Below, piece by piece: positions 17,742 through 27,000 of a stretch of 64,000 bases of DNA. Each line of letters opens with the position of its first letter. Position 1 is the stretch's first letter. Both the position numbers and the translations under genes were made by a program. The DNA lies in the NCBI GenBank assembly GCA_020634755.1, contig JACKBC010000036.1:1-64000 (forward strand), read 5' to 3'. The notes beneath the pieces were generated by a model. That model was not told the origin of the DNA. It did not search any database and worked only from the letters and a program-made list of their open reading frames with translations. Source of the DNA: Caldilineaceae bacterium (lineage in GTDB: Bacteria > Chloroflexota > Anaerolineae > Caldilineales > Caldilineaceae).

Positions 17742-18533
17742 ATGCGTATTGACTTGCAATGGATGAAAATTCAAAAAATAGAGAGCGGCCAACCAATGCC
17801 CACCCGTCTGTGGGTGTGGCTGGGTGCGTTGAGCGCTGGTCTGTTGGCCTTGCTGCCATCAAGGCTGCTGGCGGCGCCCATGCTGCAAGACGTGGCCACC
17901 GGCGCCAGTGAGGGCATTTGGCCGGTGCTTTTGCCGCTCTCCACCGCCGCCATTGGCGTGGAGCGGACCATTGAAATTGTATGGAACTATGTGGAGTGGG
18001 CGCTGCTCAATTTCCGTCACACCGATCCGGCCGAATTAAAGACGCCGCAATATATTCAATTTAAGAGCGGCACCAGCTTGGTGCTGGGCGTCGTACTGGG
18101 CGTATTGGTCTCCAACTACACCGGCATGCACCTCTTCGATTATTTAAAACCACTGACTCCCCGCTTTTTAGAGACGGTGCCACCGCTGTGGGATGTGATT
18201 ATCACCGGGATTATTATTGGCTCTGGCGCCAAACCGGCCCACGAAATCCTGGGCGTGTTGACGCACATCAAAAATTTCTTTAGCTATGCCGCCATCAATC
18301 AGCGCGAAAGCGCGGGCGCGGCGCTGGCGCAAGGCGTGCTGCGTCTGGCCGAATCTGAAAACAAAATGATGCTAGACGTACCGGGCATGGGCCCCACCCA
18401 GTTGCCCTCTATGGCCAGCACGCGCGGCATGGAAGGCACAGATGCCGAAGATGAGGCCGCCACGCCGGCGCTGACCGAGGCCGAGCGCACCCAGCAGTAC
18501 GTGGATATATTGCGCCGCGCCACGGCGCGCTAG
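17742..18533 (+). CDS. Membrane protein of unknown function
   Basis: A 263-aa protein from the ATG at 17742, which has AAGGAG upstream; a start at 17691 would lie before the ribosome site. The first ~50 residues hold a signal-like helix ending in LAAPM. Two further hydrophobic segments follow (~ISTAAIGVERTIEIVW region and SLVLGVVLGVLVSNYT), then one near WDVIITGIIIGSGAKPAHEI. The C-terminal ~80 residues are charged and acidic. I do not recognise a family; the glycine-rich GSGAKPAHE resembles loops in small phage-holin-like membrane proteins, but that is weak. It lies 71 bp after pepA and may share its transcript. Confidence 0.6.
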   Translation: MRIDLQWMKIQKIESGQPMPTRLWVWLGALSAGLLALLPSRLLAAPMLQDVATGASEGIWPVLLPLSTAAIGVERTIEIVWNYVEWALLNFRHTDPAELKTPQYIQFKSGTSLVLGVVLGVLVSNYTGMHLFDYLKPLTPRFLETVPPLWDVIITGIIIGSGAKPAHEILGVLTHIKNFFSYAAINQRESAGAALAQGVLRLAESENKMMLDVPGMGPTQLPSMASTRGMEGTDAEDEAATPALTEAERTQQYVDILRRATAR

Positions 18534-18552
18534 CGCAGAGCGCAGTGATGAC

Positions 18553-18699
18553 AAAATAATCTGTCTGGACTATGATTTATTTGATTGTATGATGTACTAT
18601 GATTTCTCTTGGAGATACACCATCGCAACGCAGACGGTGTTGCGCTACACCTCATCATAGTCCATCATCGAATCATCCCATTCATAGTTTAGACTACAC
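18553..18699. repeat. Inverted-repeat element with GGACTATGAT ends
   Basis: Left arm around 18568-18603 (GGACTATGATTTATTTGATT...) pairs imperfectly with the right arm 18652-18695 (…CATCATAGTCCATCATCGA). The interior contains CAACGCAGACGGTGTTG. It has replaced the 5' part of the Uma2-like gene that follows, so it or a linked event truncated that gene. Confidence 0.55.
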
Positions 18700-18888
18700 T
18701 GGATCATCGATCCGGTCAGCCAGGCCGTGGAGCAGTTTCGGCTCGTAGATGGCCAATACGAATTGACCATGAAGGCGCAAACCGGTCTGCTGCACAGCTT
18801 TGCCGTTGCAGGCTTTGAAATTCCCATCCGGGCCATCTTTGATGAGGATGAGAATCAACGAGCCCTGGCGCAGATTGTTTCTGTATAA
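18700..18888 (+). pseudogene. 3' remnant of a Uma2-family (DUF820) gene
   Basis: An open frame of 62 codons, WIIDPVSQAVEQFRLVDGQY and on to IPIRAIFDEDE, matches the C-terminal end of Uma2-family restriction-endonuclease-like proteins (typical pattern: WIIDP..q.ve.y.l..g.Y, then the 'F-IPIRAIFDE' ending). There is no start codon or upstream domain: a stop lies five codons before, and the catalytic N-terminal part is missing. The remnant directly abuts the inverted-repeat element at 18553-18699. These genes are common multicopy families in Chloroflexota and cyanobacteria and are often lost this way. Confidence 0.7.
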
Positions 18889-18917
18889 CAGCGATTAGCG
18901 TTTAGCAAAAAGATAAA

Positions 18918-18997
18918 ATGGGTACGCGGATGCGCGCGGATAAACGCGGATTTTGGGCGATAGCATCCGCGCAAATCCGCGTGTATCCGCGTACCAT
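18918..18997. repeat. Long inverted repeat rich in CGCGGAT
   Basis: Left arm ATGGGTACGCGGATGCGCGC... pairs with the right arm (…ATCCGCGTACCAT) over about 33 bp with a few mismatches. Each arm holds three CGCGGAT units. It lies 25 bp before the CHAT gene start and could affect its expression. Related CGCGGATTTACGCGGATTT units occur at 54578 and 54792. Confidence 0.7.
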
Positions 18998-19021
18998 TCC
19001 TGCTGTATCTTATTTCTGATC

Positions 19022-21280
19022 ATGTCCATTGAGTATCTTGATTTTGAACTTGAAATCGGCACTGGCGACGGACGCACCTATCCCCTGGCCGTGCTCCACT
19101 CACCGGCCGGCCACGCGCGGGCGCACTTTGACTTTGGCTTGAGCCAGCTTGAGGTGGAGAACCGACTGCTGACGCTGCAAAACGCGCTGTTGCGCTCGGG
19201 CGGCGAACGGCGCACCGTCCTCTCGCGCGAGGAGCGGACCGTGCGCGATTTTGGTCAGAACCTCTTTAACACGCTCTTCCAAAATGAGATCCGTTCTCTC
19301 TTCCACGAGAGCAAGCGCATGGCCGCCAGCCAGGGCAAATTTCTACGCGTCAAGCTGCGCATTCTGGATGCGCAGATGGCGGCGCTGCCCTGGGAATATC
19401 TCTTTGACGCCCGCCAAAATGAATATCTGTGCCTAACCCACAACACGCCGCTGATCCGCTATTTGGAGGTGGCCCAGCCGCACCAGCCGCTGCGCATTGA
19501 GCCGCCGCTGCGCGTGTTGGGCATGGTGGCCAGCCCCAGCGATTTGGAGCCGCTCAAAGTGGATGTGGAGAAAGAGCGCCTGGCGCGGGCGCTGGCCGCC
19601 CTGATTGCCGATGGGTTGGTAGAGCTGGAGTGGCTGCCGGGCCAAAGCTGGCGCGACCTGCACCGCGCCATGCGGCCCAATCAGGGACCGTGGCACGTTT
19701 TCCACTTTGTGGGCCACGGCGGTTTTCACGACCTGCGTGAGGAAGGGGTGCTGCTCTTTGCCGACCGCACCGGCCAAAGCGACCCGCGCACCGCCACCGA
19801 AGTGGGCCGCCTGCTTTCGGGCCAGCCCACGCTGCGGCTGGCGCTGCTCAACGCCTGTGAAGGCGCCACCGCCAGCCGCACCGACATCTTTGCTTCCACG
19901 GCGGCCACGCTGGTGCGGCGCGGTTTGCCCGCCGTGATCGCCATGCAGTATCAGATCACCGACCGCGCCGCCATTGAGTTTGCCGAGCAGTTTTACGACG
20001 CTCTGACCGTCGGTCTGCCCGTGGACGGCGCGGTGACCGACGCCCGCCGCGCCGTGTCGCTGGCCATCAACAACACGCTGGAATGGGGCATCCCGGTGCT
20101 CTTTATGCAGGCGCCGGATGGCGTGGTCTTTGAGTTTGGGGAGACGGGGGTAGGGAGTAGGAAGACGGGGGTAGGGAGTAGGGAGGATGCATCTGCGGGT
20201 GTCGAGACGGCGACTAGAGAGATGGAACAGGAAACGAGCCAGTTGACCGGCGAGCAGATGCAGAGGCTGTGGCAGGCGCTGCTGGATGCGTATACGCCCA
20301 TTACGCTGCCGCGCATGGTGCGTTTTCAGCTGAACGAGCGGCTGGACCAGATTGCGGGCGGCGAGAACTTTGGCGACTGGGTCTATCAACTCATCGACTG
20401 GGCCGAGCGCACGGGCCGGCTCCCCGAGCTGATTGGCAAAGCCCAGGCCTTCAACCCAGGCAATGCGCAATTGCGACAGGTGGCGCGGGAGCTGCTGGGA
20501 GAGGCGGTCGCCCCGCCTATGGTTGAAACAGAAACAGATTCCGCGACAGAGACAACGCCGCCAGAGCCAGCGCGCCCGCCGCTGCCCATAACACCCATTG
20601 CGTTTGAATGGTGTTACGTACCCGCTGGCGAATTCGTCATGGGCTCTGATGATCATCATGACGATGAAAAGCCACAACACACAGTCAACCTGCCCGATTT
20701 CTACATCTCCAAAACGCCGGTAACCAACGCCCAGTACAAGCACTTTGTGGAGGCCACGAATCATCGTGTACCCGACCATTGGCAGAATGGACAAATTCCT
20801 AAAGGGAAAGAGAACCATCCCGTAGTCAACGTCTCTTGGCATGACGCTAGGGCCTTTTGCGCCTGGGCCAATGTGCAGCTGCCCAGCGAGGCCCAGTGGG
20901 AAAAGGCGGCGCGCGGCACCGATGGCAGAATCTATCCGTGGGGCAACCAGCCGCCCACAGACAAGCTATGCAATTTCAATAACAACGTCAAAGACACAAC
21001 GCCTGTTGACCGCTACTCGGCCGGCGCCAGCCCATATGGCTGTTTGGACATGGCGGGCAACGTGTGGGAGTGGACCTCTAGCCTCTATAAGCCGTATCCA
21101 TATGAGGCCAACGACGGTCGCGAAGACCCGGAGGCGGATGGCCGCCGCACGTGGCGCGGGGGCTCGTTCGACTACGATGATAACGGCGTGCGCTGCGCCT
21201 TCCGCCTCGACTGGTATCCCGACAGCAGGTACTACGGGTGTGGGTTTCGTATTTTGTCCCCCGGCGCTGTTGGCCGCTGA
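19022..21280 (+). CDS. CHAT protease-EAD1-FGE-fold protein, likely DGR target
   Basis: A 752-aa conflict-system-type protein with three parts. Residues ~60-370 form a CHAT caspase-like peptidase with both catalytic residues: His232 in VFHFVGHGG and Cys279 in LLNACEGATAS. Residues ~407-495 match effector-associated domain 1 (EAD1), ending LIGKAQAFNPGNAQLRQVA. Such domains recruit partners in bacterial NLR-like and related systems. Residues ~525-750 are a formylglycine-generating-enzyme/C-type-lectin fold (PAGEFVMGS, VSWHDARAFCAWA, LPSEAQWEKAARG, AGNVWEWTSS, RGGSF, GFRIL). It lacks the Cys pair of active FGE, so it is probably a binding domain. The C-terminal end looks like a hypervariable region (see 21167-21241). 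Start ATG 19022; an earlier in-frame ATG lies inside the inverted repeat. Confidence 0.85.
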   Translation: MSIEYLDFELEIGTGDGRTYPLAVLHSPAGHARAHFDFGLSQLEVENRLLTLQNALLRSGGERRTVLSREERTVRDFGQNLFNTLFQNEIRSLFHESKRMAASQGKFLRVKLRILDAQMAALPWEYLFDARQNEYLCLTHNTPLIRYLEVAQPHQPLRIEPPLRVLGMVASPSDLEPLKVDVEKERLARALAALIADGLVELEWLPGQSWRDLHRAMRPNQGPWHVFHFVGHGGFHDLREEGVLLFADRTGQSDPRTATEVGRLLSGQPTLRLALLNACEGATASRTDIFASTAATLVRRGLPAVIAMQYQITDRAAIEFAEQFYDALTVGLPVDGAVTDARRAVSLAINNTLEWGIPVLFMQAPDGVVFEFGETGVGSRKTGVGSREDASAGVETATREMEQETSQLTGEQMQRLWQALLDAYTPITLPRMVRFQLNERLDQIAGGENFGDWVYQLIDWAERTGRLPELIGKAQAFNPGNAQLRQVARELLGEAVAPPMVETETDSATETTPPEPARPPLPITPIAFEWCYVPAGEFVMGSDDHHDDEKPQHTVNLPDFYISKTPVTNAQYKHFVEATNHRVPDHWQNGQIPKGKENHPVVNVSWHDARAFCAWANVQLPSEAQWEKAARGTDGRIYPWGNQPPTDKLCNFNNNVKDTTPVDRYSAGASPYGCLDMAGNVWEWTSSLYKPYPYEANDGREDPEADGRRTWRGGSFDYDDNGVRCAFRLDWYPDSRYYGCGFRILSPGAVGR
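20142..20183. repeat. In-frame 21-bp tandem repeat in the CHAT-EAD1 linker
   Basis: Two identical 21-bp units (AGACGGGGGTAGGGAGTAGG plus A) encode TGVGSRK/TGVGSRE between the CHAT and EAD1 domains. Length changes here would keep the frame and only alter the linker. Confidence 0.8.
21167..21241 (+). other. Putative DGR variable region at the end of the FGE fold
   Basis: Between the fixed landmarks RGGS (residues 712-715) and GFR (741-743), fifteen codons at surface-variable positions (716-722, 727, 729, 730, 732, 735, 737, 738 and 740) all end in C or T (TTC, GAC, TAC, GAT, GAT, AAC, GGC, TTC, CTC, GAC, TAT, AGC, TAC, TAC, TGT). This is the pattern left by adenine mutagenesis of AAC/AAT template codons. 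The spacing RGGS...R.AFR....P..R....GFR is that of known DGR C-lectin targets. No template repeat or reverse transcriptase is seen in the window. Confidence 0.55.
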
Positions 21281-21407
21281 CGCGCTGGGGCCTCTGGCCT
21301 CTGGAATATCTGGTCATCTGCCCTCTCTGCTGTAAGAGGCAAAACGAAGAGAGGCTGCTGGCCTTGGGCAGTTGTTAAATGTCGCCGCAGGCGACCCCGC
21401 CCGGGGG

Positions 21408-21451
21408 TCTGGGGGCTGGCCCCCAGCGTGCGAACGCGCGCGTTTTTTTTT
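21408..21451 (+). terminator. Terminator region after the CHAT gene
   Basis: A CTGGGGG/CCCCCAG stem is followed by a GC-rich stem-loop (GCGTGC-GAAC-GCGCGC) and nine to ten T residues at 21442-21451. It probably ends the CHAT transcript. The preceding 21281-21407 holds CTCTGG repeats and no gene. Confidence 0.65.
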
Positions 21452-21483
21452 GACCGCCAACTGCTTGAGGTCCTTTCCCCATA

Positions 21484-21939
21484 TTAACCCGCCCCATCGT
21501 GACAAATAAACTCCAGCGTATTGCCCTCGGGGTCGCGGAAGAAGAGCGCTTTGGCGTTCATGTGGGGAAAGGTTTCCTCGTAAACGGTGAGCCCCAGCTC
21601 TTCTAGCCGCGCCTTTTCAGATTCGTACATGGCCGGCTCAATCTCAAAGGCCAGATGATTCAGGCTGGAGACATCTACGTCCAGCCCGCGGAAGCGTTTG
21701 CGCGCCGGTGGATGGCGGTGCGGGTCAATCAGCGCAAAGAGCTGCGGATGGCCGCCGCGCCCCAGCGGCGAATCCAGCGCTTGCATGGTGAGAAAGACAA
21801 TGGTCGGGTTCTCGGCCGGATATTGGCTGTGCAGCGGAAAGCCCAGCACTTCCTCATAAAAGGCGCGCGCCCGCGCGATATCTGCCACGTTAATCACAAT
21901 TTCGGCCACGGCTCTCACTGGTGTTTTGATGGTTGGCAT
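21484..21939 (-). CDS. Glyoxalase/bleomycin-resistance (VOC) family protein
   Basis: A 151-aa single-module VOC protein built of two βαβββ repeats. Metal-ligand candidates are visible: a His in LNHLAFEIE and the C-terminal Glu in GNTLEFICHD, with FRDPEGN just before, the usual family ending. VOC proteins include glyoxalases, dioxygenases and drug-binding proteins; the substrate cannot be told. The start ATG has AGAGGGGA upstream. It may be cotranscribed with the hydrolase at 21991-22725, from which it is separated by 51 bp on the same strand. Confidence 0.85.
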   Translation of the reverse strand: MPTIKTPVRAVAEIVINVADIARARAFYEEVLGFPLHSQYPAENPTIVFLTMQALDSPLGRGGHPQLFALIDPHRHPPARKRFRGLDVDVSSLNHLAFEIEPAMYESEKARLEELGLTVYEETFPHMNAKALFFRDPEGNTLEFICHDGAG

Positions 21940-21990
21940 GTGTTCCCCTCTTTTTGGACTATTCCGAATTCCAGTCCCACAACGTCAAAG

Positions 21991-22725
21991 TCAAAGCAGC
22001 ATTTCGTAGAGGCGCGCATCACACCACGCCAGCACCATGCGCGCCACTTCGCCCGCGCGTCGGCTCAACAGCGGCCCCACGTGGCTCATGCCGGCATAGA
22101 GATGAACGTCCGCGCCGGCCCACGCCGCCAGCGCCAACCCCGTTGGCGGGGCAATATCGGTATCCCGTTGACCCAGCACAACCAGGGTGGGACAGGTGGG
22201 CCGGTTCACGGCAATGCCGGCAGCCAGCGCGCTGAGCACGGCGCCGGATTCGTCGCGCCAGCGCGGCCAGGCCCACTGAATGGTGGCTTCATCGCTATCG
22301 AACAGCGCGTCACGCGTCTCGTGAAGCGGTCCGTTGGCCCACGGGATAGTGGCGGGATAGGTTTGGGCGGGTCGGGGAGCGCCAACCCCAGCCGGCGGCG
22401 CGCTGTTGACGAGCACCAGTGCAGCCGGGGTAATGATCTCTGTGGCTTTCAGCGCCAACATGCCGCCCAGGCTGGCGCCCACCAGAATAACCGGTCCCGG
22501 CGCGGGAACCCAATCGAGCACCTGCTGAAGGTAGTCGTCAAATCTGGTTTCTGCCAAGCCATCTGCGGCGGGCGCCAGATCGTGGGCAACGACGCGATAC
22601 CCCGCGTCCGCCCAAATCGGCTGCCAGCGCGCGAATTCCCAGCCCCCTCCTCCGGCGCCGTGAATGCAAATGACCGTAGGTTGCGCTTCATGCATATGTT
22701 TACGCTGTAGAAAGTTTTCGTCCAT
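21991..22725 (-). CDS. Alpha/beta hydrolase
   Basis: A 244-aa alpha/beta-hydrolase-fold protein. It shows the oxyanion segment ICIHGAGGGGWEF, the nucleophile elbow GASLGG (Ser near residue 104), a probable acid in the ...GQRDTDI loop, and the catalytic His in GMSHVGPLL near the C-terminus. Likely an esterase or lyase-type hydrolase of small molecules in the cytosol; the substrate is unknown. Two start codons are possible (22725, or 22692 eleven residues later); neither has a clear ribosome site. It is upstream of and on the same strand as the VOC gene. Confidence 0.87.
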   Translation of the reverse strand: MDENFLQRKHMHEAQPTVICIHGAGGGGWEFARWQPIWADAGYRVVAHDLAPAADGLAETRFDDYLQQVLDWVPAPGPVILVGASLGGMLALKATEIITPAALVLVNSAPPAGVGAPRPAQTYPATIPWANGPLHETRDALFDSDEATIQWAWPRWRDESGAVLSALAAGIAVNRPTCPTLVVLGQRDTDIAPPTGLALAAWAGADVHLYAGMSHVGPLLSRRAGEVARMVLAWCDARLYEMLL

Positions 22726-22874
22726 TGCAGTTGCGGCGCGATTGAATGGTGAGCTGGATCGTTAATCGGCCCAGTTCTCCCCAGCTAATGGTGAATTAAT
22801 GGTGGTTCGCTAAAGTATCAAAATTATATCACACCGTGAAAAATTGAAGATGTAGCACCGCAAGGAGAAAATGT

Positions 22875-24029
22875 ATGTACATTCGTCGGGTTCAGTTGAT
22901 TTTCGTCTTTGGCATCATGCTTGTGCTTAATATTTTTGTCAGCACCTGGCTGCTCTCTGGCAATGCCTTTGGCGTCGCTTTTGCCAGTCGCTCCAATCAG
23001 GATGTGGAAGCGGCGGCCGTGACGGCCATCCCCACCGCCTTTAGCTATCAGGGCACGCTGCGCGACGCCAGCGGCAACTTGATTGACGGCACGGTCAATC
23101 TGAGCCTGCGTCTTTACGGCGCGGTGACCGGCGGCACGGCGCTCTATACGGAAGACTTTGCCAATGTCAACGTGCGCTCAGGTCTTTTCACCGTTATCGT
23201 GGGCGACGCCAAAGTGCTGCCGGCCAGCGTCTTTAACACTTTTCCGCTCTATCTGGGCATCAAGGTCAACAACGATGCCGAGCTGCTGCCCCGCCAGCGG
23301 CTGCACCCCGTGCCTTATGCCATGCAGGCTTCCAGCGCCCAGACCGCCGTAACCGCCAACAATCTGGCGCAAGGCGGCGGCGTTCCCAATCTGGTCACCT
23401 TGGGCGCCAACGGCGCGAGCGAGATTGCGTTTGGCGCCGGCGGCAAGGTGACGAGCGATGCCACTGGACTCAGCTTGACGGCGAGTCCCCATCAAACTGT
23501 GACGGTGGACAGCGATCTGGTCGTCAAGGGCTCCTGGAACGCCGGCGCCATCTTAGATGTCGGCGATTCCAATGGTGGGCCAAACACACGCTCGTCCTAT
23601 CCGGTGGATCTTCGGCGCTATGTGGTGAAAGCGCCCGACAACGGTTCTTCGCCAGACACGGTTTCAGTGGATCCGGTTATCCTCAACGATTTCTGCCGGG
23701 ATGAAGATGGCTGTTGGCTGAGTTTATACATGCGCAATTTTGACGGGCAGGACGTGATGGCCGGTGTCACGGGGTTCCACCTGAGCCTTGGCCCCGTTAA
23801 CAATAATAAACAGTATTGGGATATACGCGATAGCGCCTCAAATTTTTCCGTCGGCGTCGATAATGACGGTGTGGTCAGTCATCTCATGAATGTCTATAAC
23901 GCCTGTTTCCTCACCGATGGTGAATATGTGAACGCCGCCAGCAGCGATAGCAAACCGGGTTTGGGTCTGCTCAACTGGTATGGGGCTTGGGATGGCAACA
24001 TGACCTGTGTTCTGATTATCGAAGACTGA
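22875..24029 (+). CDS. Secreted protein with beta-rich 'SYQGTL' domain
   Basis: A 384-aa exported protein. A signal/anchor helix (~residues 8-36) is followed by a domain starting FSYQGTLRDASGN and ending LHPVPYAMQASSAQTA (~55-155). This pattern recurs in surface proteins of Chloroflexota, Bacteroidota and Planctomycetota, often before adhesin or tail-fibre-like repeats. The C-terminal half is beta-rich, with two Cys pairs (FCRDEDGCW; ACFLTD...MTCVLI). No enzyme motif is seen. AAGGAGAAAATGT precedes the ATG. It is first of three genes (gaps 29 and 132 bp) that all encode exported proteins, so a shared envelope structure is likely. Confidence 0.75.
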   Translation: MYIRRVQLIFVFGIMLVLNIFVSTWLLSGNAFGVAFASRSNQDVEAAAVTAIPTAFSYQGTLRDASGNLIDGTVNLSLRLYGAVTGGTALYTEDFANVNVRSGLFTVIVGDAKVLPASVFNTFPLYLGIKVNNDAELLPRQRLHPVPYAMQASSAQTAVTANNLAQGGGVPNLVTLGANGASEIAFGAGGKVTSDATGLSLTASPHQTVTVDSDLVVKGSWNAGAILDVGDSNGGPNTRSSYPVDLRRYVVKAPDNGSSPDTVSVDPVILNDFCRDEDGCWLSLYMRNFDGQDVMAGVTGFHLSLGPVNNNKQYWDIRDSASNFSVGVDNDGVVSHLMNVYNACFLTDGEYVNAASSDSKPGLGLLNWYGAWDGNMTCVLIIED

Positions 24030-24058
24030 ATTGCCATACGCAAAAGGAGAATCATTCT

Positions 24059-27000
24059 ATGAGGCAATTTTATCGTTCTCGATCAAAACACTGGCTCTGG
24101 GGTAGTCTGCTGGCGGTGGCGCTGGCGGTGCTCCTGCTCTATCGCATTGCGCTGGCGGCGTGTGGACCGGGCGCCCTCAGCGACTTTTGTTCGAGCAACT
24201 TTGGGCTGAGTGGCGATCTCACCGCGGTGGGCAGCCCCACCGGCAGCAGCTTGCCCACGGTCGACAACAGCCGCCTGCCCATGGCCGGTGCGCTCTTCTA
24301 TGCCGATTACAAAGCGCTGGAAACGCAGGCGCGCGACCTGCTGGCGCGCAACATGAATTTCCGCGCCGATATTTCACCCTATCAACCCAACAACAACTTT
24401 AACAAGCTGGTGCGCCAGTTTGACATCAACAGCGGCTTCTCGGCGCCCTATGATGACCCGGACCCGGCGATTCCCGCCATGACTTTGCAACAGCGCATCG
24501 ACCTGGCCGACGCCGACCTGCGCCAGGCGCGCGATCTCTATGCGTTTTTGGCGGTCTATGCACCGGTGGCTCGCATGCGCACCGATACGGGCCAGGATGC
24601 CAACAACCCCGGTCCCAATTACAAGGAGCAGCTCTGCGCCCAGGCCGAAGACCCCAATCCGCCCGACCCGACCCATACCGGTCAGGTGTTGAGCCCCGTC
24701 ATCGACTGGTGCAATTTCCCGGACCGGCTGCGCCAAAGCGTGCGCGAGGCGGCCTATTTGCGCATGATCTTTGCCCAACAATTTATGGTCGATGCGTTGG
24801 GGCTGCACTTTAGCGCCGGTGCGCTGCTGGGGGGCGATGCCTTTGTGCGCCAGGAAGTGGCCAAGCTGGAAGCCGCCAAATATCAGTATGAGCTGACCGA
24901 ACAAGGCATGCGCGAGGCATTGGGCCATGCGCTGGGCAGCGGCTGTCTAGTCTCGGACTTTTACACCCAATCCGAATGGGCGCTGCTCTCGCGCTCCACC
25001 CAGGGCAAAGAGGTGGCCCAACATCACATTGCCACCCGTTTGAGCTATTTGGACATCAAGAGCGATAGCGACATTCCGCGCGCCCAGGCCAACGCCCAGG
25101 AGGCCTTTCGCACGGCGTCCACCGAGGGCTATCTGAAAATGGTCAGCCTGGCGGGGACGACGGCCCTTGGCGCATCGAGCAGCAGCTGCGCAGCCATGGG
25201 CGCGAACCCCGATGGCGCGCTGGTGGCAGAGATGGCGCTCAACCTGTTGGATACACGCGCCGCGGCCCGCGAGATACGCGACGGGCGCAATATCTTTGGC
25301 ATGGATGTGCGCTTTACGCCGGCGCGGCCCTATCACACCGCCTTTGGCAGCACCGACAAGGGGCTGTGGGAACAGGCGCAAGAGGCCGCCAACCTGGCGC
25401 TGCAAATTCAGCAGCAGACGGAAAACGCCGAGCGCATCTTTGATCTGAATCAGCAAGAGCTGTCCAAAGCCGTGTTGGCCATCAACAATAAAGTCGACAA
25501 CGATATCCAGATCGAGGCGGGTTGCGATCTGCAAGGCTTCCTCAACGAGCCGGACCCGGACGCGGCCTGGTACGCCTGTATTGACGACATGATCAAACAC
25601 ACCCAGGAGTGCGACCCCACCGCCAGCAGCTTTGACGCCTGCATGAGTCGCACCACCGACGGTCAACCACCCCGGCAGGACGGCAGCAACTGGCTGATTC
25701 TGGTGAGCGATATGCGCACGGCGCGCCAGGATTTGCGCACGGCCTGGCTGGGCGTTGAGGCCGCGCTTACAAAGCGAGACAATATTCTCAAGCGCGCCGA
25801 TACGGAGATCATGCGCAACACGCGAGTCAAAAGTGCAATTTTCACCGGCGCCCAGAGCAATTCGGCGCTTGAGGCAATCATCGTGGCTGGGAGCGGTCTT
25901 GATGTGGGTACGGATGGGGTGATGACGATTCATCCCGGCGTGATCGTCGAAGCTGCACTACGCCCCGTACAAATCTTAATGCAGGCCACCCAGGATATGG
26001 AGATCGAAGACGCCAACTCTGCCGCATTTGTGCGTAATCTCTTCTATGACATGGCTGAGGCGCAAGGCGAACTCGATATTGCCGTCCAACAATATCAATC
26101 CATGCTGACCCAGTTTAACGGCGTCGTGGGCCAGACGGGCCACGATGTCTTCGAGTCTAAGCGCCAACATGCCTACACCACGGCGCTGCCTGCCAATGAC
26201 CCCGCCTATCGCATGGTGCGCGATTCGCGGCGGATCGAGCTGGCGCAGGCATTGGAAACGGCCGCTCGCCAAGCTTATCTGGCCGCCCGCCGCGCCGAAT
26301 ACGAGTACACGGCCCGGCTCAGCGCCAGCAACTTCCGCATCTCCGACATCTACAAGGCGCGCACGGCCAACGACATCCTGCTCTTTCTGCAAAATTTGGA
26401 TGCCGCCATTGCCAATCTACCCGGCGCCGTCAAAGATGCCGACAGCAACCAGCGCGATCTGACCATCTCCGCGGCCCAACACATCCTGGGCCTTACCGAC
26501 GCCTTCCTCAAGGGACAGGGTGTTGCCGACGCCAATCTGCAAGCCGAGCGCAGCAAACGCTTCCGCCAGTGGGTGGCGCAGAATACGCAGATGGGCGGTG
26601 ACGGCAAAGCACAGTTGGTCTTTAAATTTGCGGCGGCGGCGGCGCCAAACGGCTTGATTGGGCAGGTGGCGCCACAGGGCTATGACTTCTATTGGCTGCA
26701 CAAAGTGGCCGGCATTGGCCAGCCCAAGCTGACCAGCAACGGCCTTGGGCTCAACATGGTCACAGAGCAAGCGGGCGAATTGGGCTACCGCCAGGTGCGC
26801 GTCAGCCAAAGCGGCCAGGTGGGCTTGATTTCCTATGCCGGCTGTAGCTTTGACTACCGGCTGATTCCGCCGGCGGCGCTGTTGGGGCTTGAATATCCCA
26901 ACAACCAGCCGACTGACGTGGTCTCGGGTGCGTTCAGCGGCGACATCAACGGCAAACACGGCAACACCATGCCCGGCTACAGCACGCCCGCCTTCTTGGG

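Noticed and set aside
16594..17862. Long open frame (422 codons) on the minus strand opposite pepA
   Set aside because: An antisense shadow of a clear leucyl aminopeptidase gene with high GC; translation is His/Arg/Gly-rich and has no domain.
19433..20842. Long open frame (469 codons) opposite the CHAT gene
   Set aside because: Antisense shadow; the sense frame has three well-defined domains.
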